This document shows positions 17,178-26,424 of a DNA stretch of 64,000 nucleotides, piece after piece. The notes beneath the pieces were generated by a model. It ran no database searches. It was given only the letters and a program-made list of their open reading frames with translations, and was not told the origin of the DNA. The position numbers and the translations under genes were made by a program. Each line of letters opens with the position of its first letter. Positions within the stretch are counted from its first letter, which is position 1. This DNA comes from Oscillospiraceae bacterium (lineage in GTDB: Bacteria > Bacillota > Clostridia > Oscillospirales > Acutalibacteraceae), in assembly GCA_031266365.1 (NCBI GenBank), contig JAISBE010000003.1:186001-250000 (forward strand), given 5' to 3'.

Positions 17178-18491
17178 TTGGAAACAAATGTTGGTAAAAG
17201 TAGTTTTGTTGAAAGATTTCAAGAAATTTATGAATTGAAAAAAGAATCGAACAGGCTGGGAGTTGCGTTAATCTTACATATGGTTTTAGCATATATTTTC
17301 ACCATTTTAGGATTTCAGGGGCATGTTGGTGCGTTTTGTGCAATTGGTTGTGGGCTCACTATAGTTGCAGTTTTTTATTTTTTGCTTCCGCATTACAATG
17401 TGAGGATTATAGTTACTATATCTGCTAATGTGCTGTTTATCATGGCTGTATACGCTCTTATTTTTAAGCCTCCGCATATTAGTTTTGTTATCATAGCAAT
17501 GCTTATTTTAATGTCTGTTTTATATCTCTCAGATTTGCGCTTTTTGCAAATCAGGTTTTCTATTATCGCCAGTATTTTGTTAATATTATCTTTGTATTTT
17601 TTATTTTTCGACCATATGAATATAGATTGGCTCACATCTTTGAAGCTTTTTGATCCATCCAAAAAAGAAGAGGGGTGGGCTGGGTTTGACCCAGTTTATT
17701 GTCTTGCTGGGATGACTTTAATTTCCATTTTTGCTTTAGTTTTCCCTTTTTTATTTTTTTTAAAACGTAGCAAATCTTCTGATCAAGAGATAATAAAATT
17801 CAACTATATTAAACCCAAGCTTTTGCTCTCATGTATTGCAGCAGGCATGCTTGTTAACACGTTTGCAAATATAGTATCTGGCATGCTTACGAAGGGCTTA
17901 AACTCGCTGGGAGTATATTATGATTCACCTAAGTTCCCAGAAGGCGGCTATAGCTTAACGGCAATTATATTCGGAATAATTTCGATGGCAATTGATCCAG
18001 CTATAATTGAGGAATTTGCGTTCCGCGGCGTAATACTTGGCAGGCTGCGTAAATTTGGTGAGCCTTTTGCAATTTTTGTTTCGGCAGCTTTGTTTGGGCT
18101 ATTTCATTGTAATCTATGTCAAATACCACATGCATTTATAAAGGGCCTTTTTATGGGATTTTTGGTGGTAAAGATGAACTCAATGTTGCCAGCTATGTTA
18201 TTACATTTCTTAAATAATTTACAAATTGAAATCTCAGGCGTAGTATTAAATTTTTATGGAGAGCAAGCCGCTATCACATTTGGCACGATTTTGTTTTTAT
18301 TAGAGGTCATTTTGGGCTCGATTGGATTGCGTTACCTTTGGAAAGAGAGATCGAGCTTATTTGGCAGTAAGGATAGTTGTAGCAAAATCTCAACGCGTGT
18401 TTGTATAATGAAATCTTTCAGTAGTATAGGGATGGCCATTGCAATTTTAATTTTTATTGTAATAACTCTCCGTACAATAAAAATCATATGA
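17178..18491 (+). CDS. CPBP-family intramembrane glutamic endopeptidase (CAAX protease-like)
   Basis: The 437-residue protein has about ten hydrophobic helices. Its C-terminal third carries the Abi/CAAX signature: motif 1 EEFAFRGVILGRLR (the Glu pair and Arg), motif 2 FGLFHCN (His) and motif 3 with His-Asn in LLHFLNN. These residues form the intramembrane active site of CPBP proteases. In bacteria such proteins process or protect against peptides, among other roles. Start is TTG (17178) after GAGGTGAT. The stop overlaps the tadA start (ATGA), implying translational coupling. Confidence 0.85.
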   Translation: METNVGKSSFVERFQEIYELKKESNRLGVALILHMVLAYIFTILGFQGHVGAFCAIGCGLTIVAVFYFLLPHYNVRIIVTISANVLFIMAVYALIFKPPHISFVIIAMLILMSVLYLSDLRFLQIRFSIIASILLILSLYFLFFDHMNIDWLTSLKLFDPSKKEEGWAGFDPVYCLAGMTLISIFALVFPFLFFLKRSKSSDQEIIKFNYIKPKLLLSCIAAGMLVNTFANIVSGMLTKGLNSLGVYYDSPKFPEGGYSLTAIIFGIISMAIDPAIIEEFAFRGVILGRLRKFGEPFAIFVSAALFGLFHCNLCQIPHAFIKGLFMGFLVVKMNSMLPAMLLHFLNNLQIEISGVVLNFYGEQAAITFGTILFLLEVILGSIGLRYLWKERSSLFGSKDSCSKISTRVCIMKSFSSIGMAIAILIFIVITLRTIKII

Positions 18492-18952
18492 TTGATAAAA
18501 ATGATGAGTATTTCATGAAAAAAGCGTTAATTATGGCAAAAATTGCCGCAAAAAACGCAGAGATCCCTGTTGGGGCGGTTATTGTTAAGGAGGGGGAAAT
18601 ATTAGCATGTGGCAGAAATAGACGAGAAAGGGGCAAAAATGCTCTTTATCACGCTGAGATAGAGGCAATAAACAAAGCTTGTAAATGTCTTAATTCTTGG
18701 CGCCTGCTTGGTTGCGAGCTGTTTGTAACGCTAGAACCGTGCCCAATGTGCGCTGGTGCCATTATAAATTCCCGCATTTCACGCGTTATTTTTGGCGCAT
18801 ACGATCCTAAAGCGGGCGCGTGCGGTTCGGTTATCGATCTTTTTAGCTACCCCTATAATCATTTACCGCAAAAATGCGGCGGGGTGTTAAAAGAGCAATG
18901 TGGAGATATTTTAAGCAATTTTTTTAAAAAACTGCGACCGCCAACAGATTAA
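18488..18952 (+). CDS. tadA: tRNA-specific adenosine deaminase
   Basis: TadA converts A34 to inosine in tRNA-Arg(ACG). The 154-residue product has the cytidine-deaminase zinc site with HAE (YHAEIEAINKA) and PCPMCAGAI, plus the family end motif. Length is normal. It overlaps the CAAX protease gene by four bases and is followed by a terminator at 19001-19047, so the two form an operon. Confidence 0.95.
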   Translation: MIDKNDEYFMKKALIMAKIAAKNAEIPVGAVIVKEGEILACGRNRRERGKNALYHAEIEAINKACKCLNSWRLLGCELFVTLEPCPMCAGAIINSRISRVIFGAYDPKAGACGSVIDLFSYPYNHLPQKCGGVLKEQCGDILSNFFKKLRPPTD

Positions 18953-19000
18953 ATGGAAATATATGGTGTTATAAAAAAGCGGTATCCGTAAAATTTAATG

Positions 19001-19047
19001 CCCTCTATCGAAGAACATATAAATGAACTTTAATAGAGGGGTTTGTT
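19001..19047 (+). terminator. Terminator downstream of tadA
   Basis: CCCTCTAT (19001-19008) pairs with ATAGAGGG (19033-19040) and is followed by GTTTGTTT on the plus strand. Confidence 0.6.
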
Positions 19048-19097
19048 TATGTTGATCAAAATTTTAAAATTATTTAGTTATAATTATAATTTTAGGT

Positions 19098-20966
19098 TTA
19101 AAATACTATTCTTTTTTCTGGTGAGACCCAAACCAAGTCGCTTTCGTGTATATCAAGGCCAAGTTCATAAAACCAGGAGTGAAGCCCTAAGAGGCTATCA
19201 AATCTAAGTTCAACGGGTGGGTGCCCATCGTTAAAAATCGGCTGACGGCCATTAAAATAATCAGAAAAGCAACCAACATCATTTAGACAAAAAAGTTCAG
19301 CAATTTTAGTAATTTGTGCGGCTGGAAGCTTTCTTGCTAATAATCTATGAAATGCTTCGAAAGCAAGGTAATCAGCAAATATTTCCATCTTAGAAATTTG
19401 AGTATTTTGCGTTGTGGGGTGCCAGTTAAGATTTAATATTTTCCCTTTTTCTTCGCTACAGCTTGCTAGTTCGTTTCTTAAGTTAATGATACTTTGTTTT
19501 TCATCTTGACAAATGAAGGTGCTTGCATCTTTTGCACCGTTAGTGCCGAAGATATGGTCAACAGCATGCCCCATTTCATGAGATAGTGATACACTCATGA
19601 GTATTTTTAAAAGTTCTTCTGGGGTAACACCATAGCGCTCAAAAATAGCGGGAATTTTTGATAAATTTTCCCATATGTGAGGGTTTATACTGGTTTCCAT
19701 AGTAATGCTTGCCCCAGTACATGAGCTGCGGGAGGCTAAGAGTGAATTTGTACGTGTTTCAACTTTTTTTTCTAATATCATTAAATCATCTGCAGATTTG
19801 CCTGCTAAGGCTTGTTGTTGCGAATGTTTTAACACGGCTATACTACCCCAGAAATTATCTGCAAATTGAAAATTTTCCAGGCCATCTATTTCATCTAGGC
19901 TGGTATCTTCGAGATGTGATTTTCCATTTATAGATATTTGTTGTATTTCTGCTATTACCTTAGATTTTGATTCAGGGCAAAGTCTAGAAGTTTCGTTTAT
20001 CATATCTATATAACACTGTTTTAAATCGGTTCCAGCTTCTTGAAACAGAGTATCTGATGATTTACCAAAAAATTGATATACGCTCACAGCTCTTTGGATA
20101 GCCAGCCCAACAACATCAATAAACACATCTATTAGCCTATCAGGGCCGATGCTTTTTATCTCACATCCTAGGTTTTTAAAATATGAATCAACGATTGTTT
20201 GCAAATTTGTTTTAAGCTGTGAGTAATTACCAGAAAAGGCATCAAATATGCTCGTGCAAGCCGCTGACTGTTCGCTAATACTACAAAACGATCCATAGAC
20301 TACCATTGGTTTTAAGCATTCCTCTAATGCAGATTGTTGGTCATGGGGCAAACCAGTTAAAACTTCATATTGTGGAATACAAGCATCGAAGTCAATTACA
20401 TATTCGCCTAACGCTGCAGCGTTCGCAAAATCCCCTGCAGCAATGCACGCACTATACTTTTGGTTATGCTCATCGAATTCGGCCTGTAGTTCAGGTGGCA
20501 GTGTGAGCTGTGGACTGAATATAATCCCTCTGTTACTTGCAAGATTAGTCAACTCTGTGTTGATTGTTTGCATCGTGTTTAAAAGCGCATTTCTGTCATC
20601 TGCGGCATCAACCATAGCATGATATCTATCCCGCAGTGCTGCAAAATTTGCATCAATTTGCTCCTGGTTGGTAAATTCCCTAAACTGGTGCCACAAAAGT
20701 GCAAGTTTTTGCACATGCTCATTTGGAGGAGCTTCTTTTCCGGTGGCGATGAGGTCCAACGTTGCTGTTAGGGGTTTTCTAGAAATTATTAGCGATCCGA
20801 AAATTTGTAATAAATTTGAAGCAGTGTCCATAGTGTTATAGGCCTTGCATTGTATGGGGGGATTCATAGCGAACGCTGAAAGGAATAAGCAGGAGGCCAA
20901 ATTAGCCAATGTTTTTTTTGCAAATCTTTTGGCGATAAGGTTTAATTTGCATTTAAAATTTTTCAT
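19098..20966 (-). CDS. Secreted zincin metalloprotease, anthrax lethal factor-like catalytic region
   Basis: This 622-residue protein starts with a signal peptide (basic stretch, then ANLASCLFLSAFAM). The middle is helical. Near the C-terminus is a zinc-protease site: H463-E-M-G-H467 followed by AVDH, and Glu528 in MEIFADYLAFEAF as candidate third ligand. The pair HExGHAVD ... ExFAxxxxF resembles the catalytic domain of anthrax lethal factor and Pro-Pro endopeptidases (ATLF-like). This is pattern recognition, not a search result. It is likely exported and could cleave host or self surface proteins. It is transcribed alone, upstream (divergent strand-wise) of nothing related. Confidence 0.7.
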   Translation of the reverse strand: MKNFKCKLNLIAKRFAKKTLANLASCLFLSAFAMNPPIQCKAYNTMDTASNLLQIFGSLIISRKPLTATLDLIATGKEAPPNEHVQKLALLWHQFREFTNQEQIDANFAALRDRYHAMVDAADDRNALLNTMQTINTELTNLASNRGIIFSPQLTLPPELQAEFDEHNQKYSACIAAGDFANAAALGEYVIDFDACIPQYEVLTGLPHDQQSALEECLKPMVVYGSFCSISEQSAACTSIFDAFSGNYSQLKTNLQTIVDSYFKNLGCEIKSIGPDRLIDVFIDVVGLAIQRAVSVYQFFGKSSDTLFQEAGTDLKQCYIDMINETSRLCPESKSKVIAEIQQISINGKSHLEDTSLDEIDGLENFQFADNFWGSIAVLKHSQQQALAGKSADDLMILEKKVETRTNSLLASRSSCTGASITMETSINPHIWENLSKIPAIFERYGVTPEELLKILMSVSLSHEMGHAVDHIFGTNGAKDASTFICQDEKQSIINLRNELASCSEEKGKILNLNWHPTTQNTQISKMEIFADYLAFEAFHRLLARKLPAAQITKIAELFCLNDVGCFSDYFNGRQPIFNDGHPPVELRFDSLLGLHSWFYELGLDIHESDLVWVSPEKRIVF

Positions 20967-21162
20967 GTTAAATCATCCGTTCTATAAAAATATAATTTTT
21001 ATAATGAAAACAATTGTTTGCGCAAATTCATTTTTTCATTATGAATATATTATAAAGAGATAAAACGTTTTAAGTGTTAATAAAATGGTACAAAATTATT
21101 AATATTTTGTAAAGTTATATTTTTTAATATTATTTACGGTTTTGATGTTGCTGGTAAATTAT

Positions 21163-22254
21163 TTAATTATATTTTGTGCTCTCTTCGATTACCCCTCCTC
21201 CTATCACCAAATTGCCGTCATAAAATACAACGGATTGGCCAGGGGTTACTGCTTTTTGCGAAACTTTGAATTCAACGCGCACGTTATTTGCGTTTATTGG
21301 TATTAAAGTGGCTTCGGCAGGTTTTGCTTGATAGCGTATTTTTGCAGATATATTAATTTTTTTATGCAAATTTGAAAAAGGAATAAAGTTTATACTTTTA
21401 GCAATTAAACTATCTGAATATTGATCTTTATCCTTGCCTAGAACGATAGTGTTTTTTGAGGCATCTATTTTAGTCACATATCTAGGTTCGCCAAAAGCTA
21501 TGCCAAGGCCTTTTCGCTGCCCTATGGTGTATTTTGTAATGCCAGAATGATGCCCTAATATTACTCCTTTTTCGTCCATAAAGCATCCTCTTGGGGAAGA
21601 TTTACCTGTGTATTGTTCAATAAATTTTGCGTAATTTTTATCTTGAACAAAACATATTTCCTGACTATCAGGCTTTTTGGCAACAGGTAAATCATATTTG
21701 TGGGCAAGTTCTCGGACCTCAGATTTTTCTATATTTGAAAGCGGCATTAAAGTGTGCGCCAATTGGTATTGCTGCATGCCGTAAAGGACGTAGCTTTGGT
21801 CTTTTTTAGAGTTGGCTTTTTTTAGCAACCACCTGTTTAGTTGATTATCGTACTCTATAGCAGCATAATGGCCTGTGGCGATGTGATCATAACCTAAAAG
21901 AAGTGCTTTTTTCAGCAAAGCGTCAAATTTTATTTTTTGATTACACGCAATGCAAGGGTTTGGGGTGCGTCCGCAGAGATATTTCTGCACAAAATAATTT
22001 ATTACATCGGTGTTAAAGGCCTCAGTGAAGTTGAGCACGAGGTGATCTATGCCCAGCTTATAGGCAACACGCCTGGCGTCGTCGATATCATCGAGCGAGC
22101 AACAGCCGCCGGATGAACTTTCGCTCATGTATTTATCTGGGCGCAGTTTCATTGTCACCCCTGTGACTTCGTATCCTTGTTTTAATAAAAGTAATGCAGC
22201 AACGGCGGAATCAACTCCGCCGCTCATACCTAACAAAACTTTCTTTTTTAACAT
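21163..22254 (-). CDS. mnmA: tRNA-specific 2-thiouridylase MnmA
   Basis: MnmA thiolates U34 of tRNAs for Lys, Glu and Gln. The 363-residue product has the PP-loop GMSGGVDSAVAA at the N-terminus, the catalytic Cys pair in NPCIACNQKIKFD and SQEICFV, and the C-terminal barrel with YTIGQRKGLGI and PGQSVVFYDG. Length and motifs are normal. The ATG follows AAAGGAAACAC. Its partner cysteine desulfurase is not adjacent. Confidence 0.97.
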   Translation of the reverse strand: MLKKKVLLGMSGGVDSAVAALLLLKQGYEVTGVTMKLRPDKYMSESSSGGCCSLDDIDDARRVAYKLGIDHLVLNFTEAFNTDVINYFVQKYLCGRTPNPCIACNQKIKFDALLKKALLLGYDHIATGHYAAIEYDNQLNRWLLKKANSKKDQSYVLYGMQQYQLAHTLMPLSNIEKSEVRELAHKYDLPVAKKPDSQEICFVQDKNYAKFIEQYTGKSSPRGCFMDEKGVILGHHSGITKYTIGQRKGLGIAFGEPRYVTKIDASKNTIVLGKDKDQYSDSLIAKSINFIPFSNLHKKINISAKIRYQAKPAEATLIPINANNVRVEFKVSQKAVTPGQSVVFYDGNLVIGGGVIEESTKYN

Positions 22255-22433
22255 ATTTTGTGTTTCCTTTAAAGTTTAAGATATATAATTAATAAGTTTT
22301 AAGTTTTTGTAGTTAAAAAATTCTCAAGGTGTAGCTTGAAATGATGTGACAATAATAGTCTACTTTAACCGTGAAAATGCCAAGCCTAATTTTATTATAT
22401 TATGATGCTATTTTCGATACAATTTAATGCGAC

Positions 22434-22458
22434 TTTTAGCCAGCCTGCAGCGCTAAAA
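22434..22458 (-). terminator. Hairpin at the end of the DUF5711-type gene
   Basis: TTTTAGC (22434-22440) and GCTAAAA (22452-22458) form a perfect 7-bp stem overlapping the stop codon of the upstream gene. There is no long U tract. Confidence 0.4.
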
Positions 22459-23729
22459 ATTAAGTTTGCATATTTCACTTTCCCCCAAAAGATAACAATT
22501 TCCTGAACATAACCGCAACTGTTGGGTGTGGCAGATGGTATTCCATGTGTTTAGTTTTTCGCCGCGTATATTAAAGATGGTAACTTGTTTTTCGCTAAGT
22601 GCAGCCACATGGCTCCCGTTGCAGGAAACCGACTTTATATTTAAATTTGTGAAAATCTCTTGATTTGGATGCCCATCGAGCCCAAGGACTTCCAATTTGC
22701 AGTTACCTTTATTGTAGTTCGTCGCTAAAGATAGCACAGCACCGTGATCTTTGTATATTTCAAATGATGTTAAGGGCATGTCTTTATATGAATGATCGTA
22801 CCTTGTAGCGGCGAAGACGTCAACGACGGTTGTAAGCTTATTTCCCACGGCCACAACATTGCCATTCGATAAAAACTCGATAGCCTCAAAAATTGTGTCC
22901 GGGAACTCGTATTTTAATTTGGGCGTAGAGGAGTGATAGTCGAAGACATATAAAGTGGATTTCATTCTCCCGTTTTCTGCAGAAATTCCAACCACTGCAG
23001 CTAAATCTCCATCTTTATTTAATGCAAGGCCGTTGATGAAATCATTAGAAAAGTAATATTTATATATCTGTTCTTTATTTTTGGAAAAAATTGACATTTT
23101 GGAAAAATATCCGTTAGTTTCGGTTATAAATCCATAAATACCGTTCGAGGAAATTGCTGCAGTTATGATGTTTTCCTCTAAATTTCCTGTTGAAACATCA
23201 TTTAAATTTTTTACGATCTGAAAGTTTTTTCCGCGTAGATCATAGAATAAAATGTTTTTTTCGCCCAATTTTAGCATAGGGTTGCTGAAACTGTGCTGTA
23301 TTTCGTTAAGTTTTTTTGCTGCGCCGCTGAAAATCATCAAAGAAGTGTTGCTTACAGTTACCAAATTTTCGTTCATAATTAAAAAGTTTCCAGCAGCAAC
23401 CTTTTTATCATCAAACTTTATTGGGAATCCGGTTGCCTCGGTTGCGCTTGAATTCGTACCTTGCAACCAATTTAAAAATTTATCCGGCGCGAGTATTCCT
23501 TTATTTATTCCACAAAGCACAAAAATTATGAGGCACAAAATGATTAGCAAACTGAGAGCTCGTTTAGATAGCTTTATTTTGAATTTACCTATTTTTAGCT
23601 CTAAATTAGTTTTTTTTTCTGTAAAACTCTAAAATTATGCTTATTTTCGGTTTTTAGTAAGACGGGTCGTTTTTCTAAGTCAATTTTTTCTTGCTTCGCT
23701 TTTTCAGAAAAAATTCTCTTGTGTTTCAA
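22453..23729 (-). pseudogene. DUF5711-type beta-propeller membrane protein, split by a frameshift in an A9 run
   Basis: The main frame encodes a single transmembrane helix (LIILCLIIFVLCGI) and an extracellular beta-propeller-like domain, as in DUF5711 proteins of Clostridia. The best start is a TTG at 23727-23729 with an ideal AAAGGAGG site. It opens a basic cytoplasmic segment of about 40 codons that ends at a TAG just after nine adenines (minus strand, 23602-23610). One extra A would join it to the main frame exactly. The downstream frame from TTG 23550 has a weak ribosome site. The gene is therefore frameshifted, rescued by slippage, or affected by a homopolymer sequencing error. Confidence 0.65.
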
Positions 23730-23798
23730 GGATTAACCTCCTTTAATTTATTATTTGCATTTTGCAATTAATAATACTATATTAACTTAATGGTGAGT

Positions 23799-24542
23799 TT
23801 AATAATAAACTTTATCTAGATAAAGGCCACATGCTCTGGCTGTGTTTCCCGCTTTACTTCGATCTCGTGCTAAAATTATGTTTTTTATCCCATCTTCTGA
23901 AATTTTGCCCTCAGCTATCCTTAAAAGTGTACCAACCATGATCCTTACCATATTATAAAGAAAGCCATCCGCTTCAACTCTGATAATAATCAATTTGTTT
24001 TGTTCAGAAATTTCAAATTTTTTTACCGTACGCCTGAAATTTCCAGGCTTTCTGGCATCTAGAGTGCAAAATGAAGTGAAATCGTGTGTTCCGCAAAAGC
24101 TTTGTGCCGCCGTGTTTAGTGTTTTTATGTTCAAAGGGTGCCAATAATGCAGGGCATAACCTTCAAAAAAAGGATTTCTTATAGGGTTATTCCATATTTT
24201 GTAAATATATTCCTTGCCTATGCAAGAATACCTGGCGTGAAAGTCAAGTGGCACCTCGTTGCAATCGTAGACAGCTATATCTTTTGGTAAAAACCTATTT
24301 ATTGCCATTGGAAAGTTTTTGCAAGCTATTTTGCAATGGCAGGGTATTTTCATGCTCAAGCAATACATGTTTGCGTGCACGCCGGTATCAGTACGACTAC
24401 AGCCTTTTATATCGAACTTTTCGTCAATCAACCTATACAGCGCTTTTTGGAGTTCCGCTTGAACTGTGTGAGCATTTTTTTGTATCTGCCATCCATGATA
24501 GTTTTTGCCGTCATAGCTAAGCGTTAAAAGAAGGTTTCTCAT
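23799..24542 (-). CDS. truA: tRNA pseudouridine(38-40) synthase TruA
   Basis: TruA isomerises uridines 38-40 in tRNA anticodon stems. The 247-residue product has LSYDGKNYHGWQIQ at the N-terminus, the catalytic Asp in CSRTDTGVHA, and the C-terminal FLYNMVRIMVGTLL motif. Length is normal. Its start overlaps the ecfT stop by four bases, a common clostridial order (ecfT-truA). Confidence 0.97.
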   Translation of the reverse strand: MRNLLLTLSYDGKNYHGWQIQKNAHTVQAELQKALYRLIDEKFDIKGCSRTDTGVHANMYCLSMKIPCHCKIACKNFPMAINRFLPKDIAVYDCNEVPLDFHARYSCIGKEYIYKIWNNPIRNPFFEGYALHYWHPLNIKTLNTAAQSFCGTHDFTSFCTLDARKPGNFRRTVKKFEISEQNKLIIIRVEADGFLYNMVRIMVGTLLRIAEGKISEDGIKNIILARDRSKAGNTARACGLYLDKVYY

Positions 24543-25354
24543 CGTGGAGTATTTGGGAAGAAGACATTAAATGCTATTAGCAGAGTAAGAAACACCCCCA
24601 CAAAGCCAATTCCGGCGATGTCCCGAGAGGTTATGTGCAGGGTTTTCATCTTGGTTCTGCCGTTTCCGCCTTGATAGCAGCGGCATTCCATCGCCAAAGC
24701 AAGTTCATACGCTCTGCGAAATGAAGAGACAAAAAGAGGTACTAATATTGGCAACATAGAGCGAATTTTATTGATCAATCCACCATTTTCGAAATCTGCG
24801 CCTCTTGCCTTTTGTGCATTCATTATTTTATCGGTCTCTTCAAGGAGAGTTGGGATGAATCGAAGAGCTATCGTCATCATCATCGCGATTTCGTGGACCC
24901 GTACTTTAAAAAAAGCAAGCGGTTTCATTAGCCTTTCCAACGCGTCAGTGATATCTGTTGGGGATGTTGTGAAAGTCAGTGCAGAGCTTGCCAAAATTAA
25001 ACTCACTACCCGCACTGCCACAAAAATGCTGTTGTTAATTCCCTCTCTAGTGATTTTTAATATCCAAAAAGAAAAAATAGGGTCACCAGCGCTATAAAAA
25101 AGGTTTAGGATGGCTGTGAAAGTGATGAGAAACAAAACCATTTTTATACTTTTAAAATATGTTTTTAAAGAAATCTTTGAGGCAGTAATAATCAATAGTA
25201 CCTGCAATGCCACAGCTGTCAATGAAAAAAAATTATCAGCAAGAAAGACCAAGGTCACTTGCACCATAGCGAGCGCAATTTTTACTCTTGGATCCATTTT
25301 GTGTAAAGTTGATTCACCAGGGAAAAATTGTCCTAGGGCGACGTCGCGGATCAA
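24539..25354 (-). CDS. ecfT: ECF transporter transmembrane component EcfT
   Basis: EcfT is the shared integral membrane part of energy-coupling factor vitamin importers. The protein has the family start IRDVALGQFFPGES and HKMDPRVKI, five to six hydrophobic helices, and the two coupling-helix motifs that contact the ATPases (AQKARGADFE and AMECRCY). I placed the start at the TTG giving MIRDVALGQ, nine bases after AAAGGA; several upstream in-frame starts to 25399 are possible. The ATPase genes ecfA1/ecfA2 are not adjacent. ThiT (31996) and RibU (58684) are plausible substrate partners. Confidence 0.9.
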   Translation of the reverse strand: MIRDVALGQFFPGESTLHKMDPRVKIALAMVQVTLVFLADNFFSLTAVALQVLLIITASKISLKTYFKSIKMVLFLITFTAILNLFYSAGDPIFSFWILKITREGINNSIFVAVRVVSLILASSALTFTTSPTDITDALERLMKPLAFFKVRVHEIAMMMTIALRFIPTLLEETDKIMNAQKARGADFENGGLINKIRSMLPILVPLFVSSFRRAYELALAMECRCYQGGNGRTKMKTLHITSRDIAGIGFVGVFLTLLIAFNVFFPNTPR

Positions 25355-25501
25355 CAATACCATTCCTTTCATAAATAAAGCTTGAGGAATAATTAACAAT
25401 TTTTACCCTAGCTTTTCCGATGCAAAACTTCCATATTGTAAACTCTTTACAAAATTAAAGTATTTTATGCTATAAGTTAAAATGAAAGTCTGTTCACAGA
25501 A

Positions 25502-26209
25502 TTAAGATGTGCAAAACGAACCTACGCCTAAATCAGTATTATTAATCATAATTTCCATCTGAGGATCGTCGTTTATTATAGGCAATATTTCTAATTTAAA
25601 CCAATTTATGAGTCCTTCATCCCGCTTCACCGGCGTGGTATTTTCCATAAAAAGATTGACGCTAACATACTCAAAATACCTTTTTGCTATATAGATATTG
25701 CGCCTTACTTCCTCTTTTGTTTGACCTTTCATTCCAACCATTAAGCAAACACCCTTAAAATACTTAGATATTTCTTCGGGTGTTAAATCTTTCGGAAAAC
25801 CCTTTTTAAACTGAGCTCTCACATTTGGATCAAACGTTTCAATGCCTAAACGAAATTTAACATTTTTAGCAGAAATGCTATCTGCAAATGCCTGCAAATA
25901 GTTATGATATTGCCAATGCGCCTCAAACCAAACTGCACCGATACCGCGCTTTACCAATATCTCATTCAATAAAGAAAGAGTTTTGGTGTCTAATTCGAGC
26001 GCTGAGCCAGAATTGATAACGTCGAGCGCTCCAACACTTCCCTTTACTTTGGATAGTACTTCCTTGTTTATTTTATATGGGTCGTCGCTGACATCTTTAT
26101 AATAATCGCAAAATAGGCATCTTTTCCAAAAGCAGCCTCTTCCTTGTAGCAATACAATTTCTCTAGGAAATTTTCCTGTAACAATAGAATATCTTTCTAA
26201 TTTTTCCAT
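25502..26209 (-). CDS. Radical SAM protein with a Cx4Cx2C cluster motif
   Basis: This 235-residue protein has a radical SAM cluster motif with unusual spacing, C26-x4-C31-x2-C34 (GCFWKRCLFCDYY), instead of Cx3Cx2C. Other visible elements are the INSGSALELD strand and GIETFDPNVRAQF, typical of partial TIM-barrel radical SAM enzymes. From memory this spacing and the opening MEKLERYSIVTGKFPREIV resemble QueL-type queuine lyases, which release queuine for salvage, but I cannot confirm it. No queuosine genes adjoin. It appears monocistronic. Confidence 0.7.
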   Translation of the reverse strand: MEKLERYSIVTGKFPREIVLLQGRGCFWKRCLFCDYYKDVSDDPYKINKEVLSKVKGSVGALDVINSGSALELDTKTLSLLNEILVKRGIGAVWFEAHWQYHNYLQAFADSISAKNVKFRLGIETFDPNVRAQFKKGFPKDLTPEEISKYFKGVCLMVGMKGQTKEEVRRNIYIAKRYFEYVSVNLFMENTTPVKRDEGLINWFKLEILPIINDDPQMEIMINNTDLGVGSFCTS

Positions 26210-26424
26210 CTAAAATTATCCTCTTTAATACTTAATTTAAACTTTATCTGTTTATATGAGCTAAGTTGGCCAAATAAAATACTATTCGATATATAAAACA
26301 GAAAAAAGTATCTATTTTCACAGCAAAAATCGACAATTTGGTAAAAGATTCCTTATTTAGCAAAATTAAATTACGTTTTTTATAAAATCGATAATTTCAT
26401 GATTTTAATAGACCGGAAAATATG

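Noticed and set aside
17178..18491. CAAX-type protease as immunity or maturation protein for the double-glycine peptides
   Set aside because: It is coupled to tadA and 1.8 kb from the nearest peptide gene. Nothing in sequence links them.
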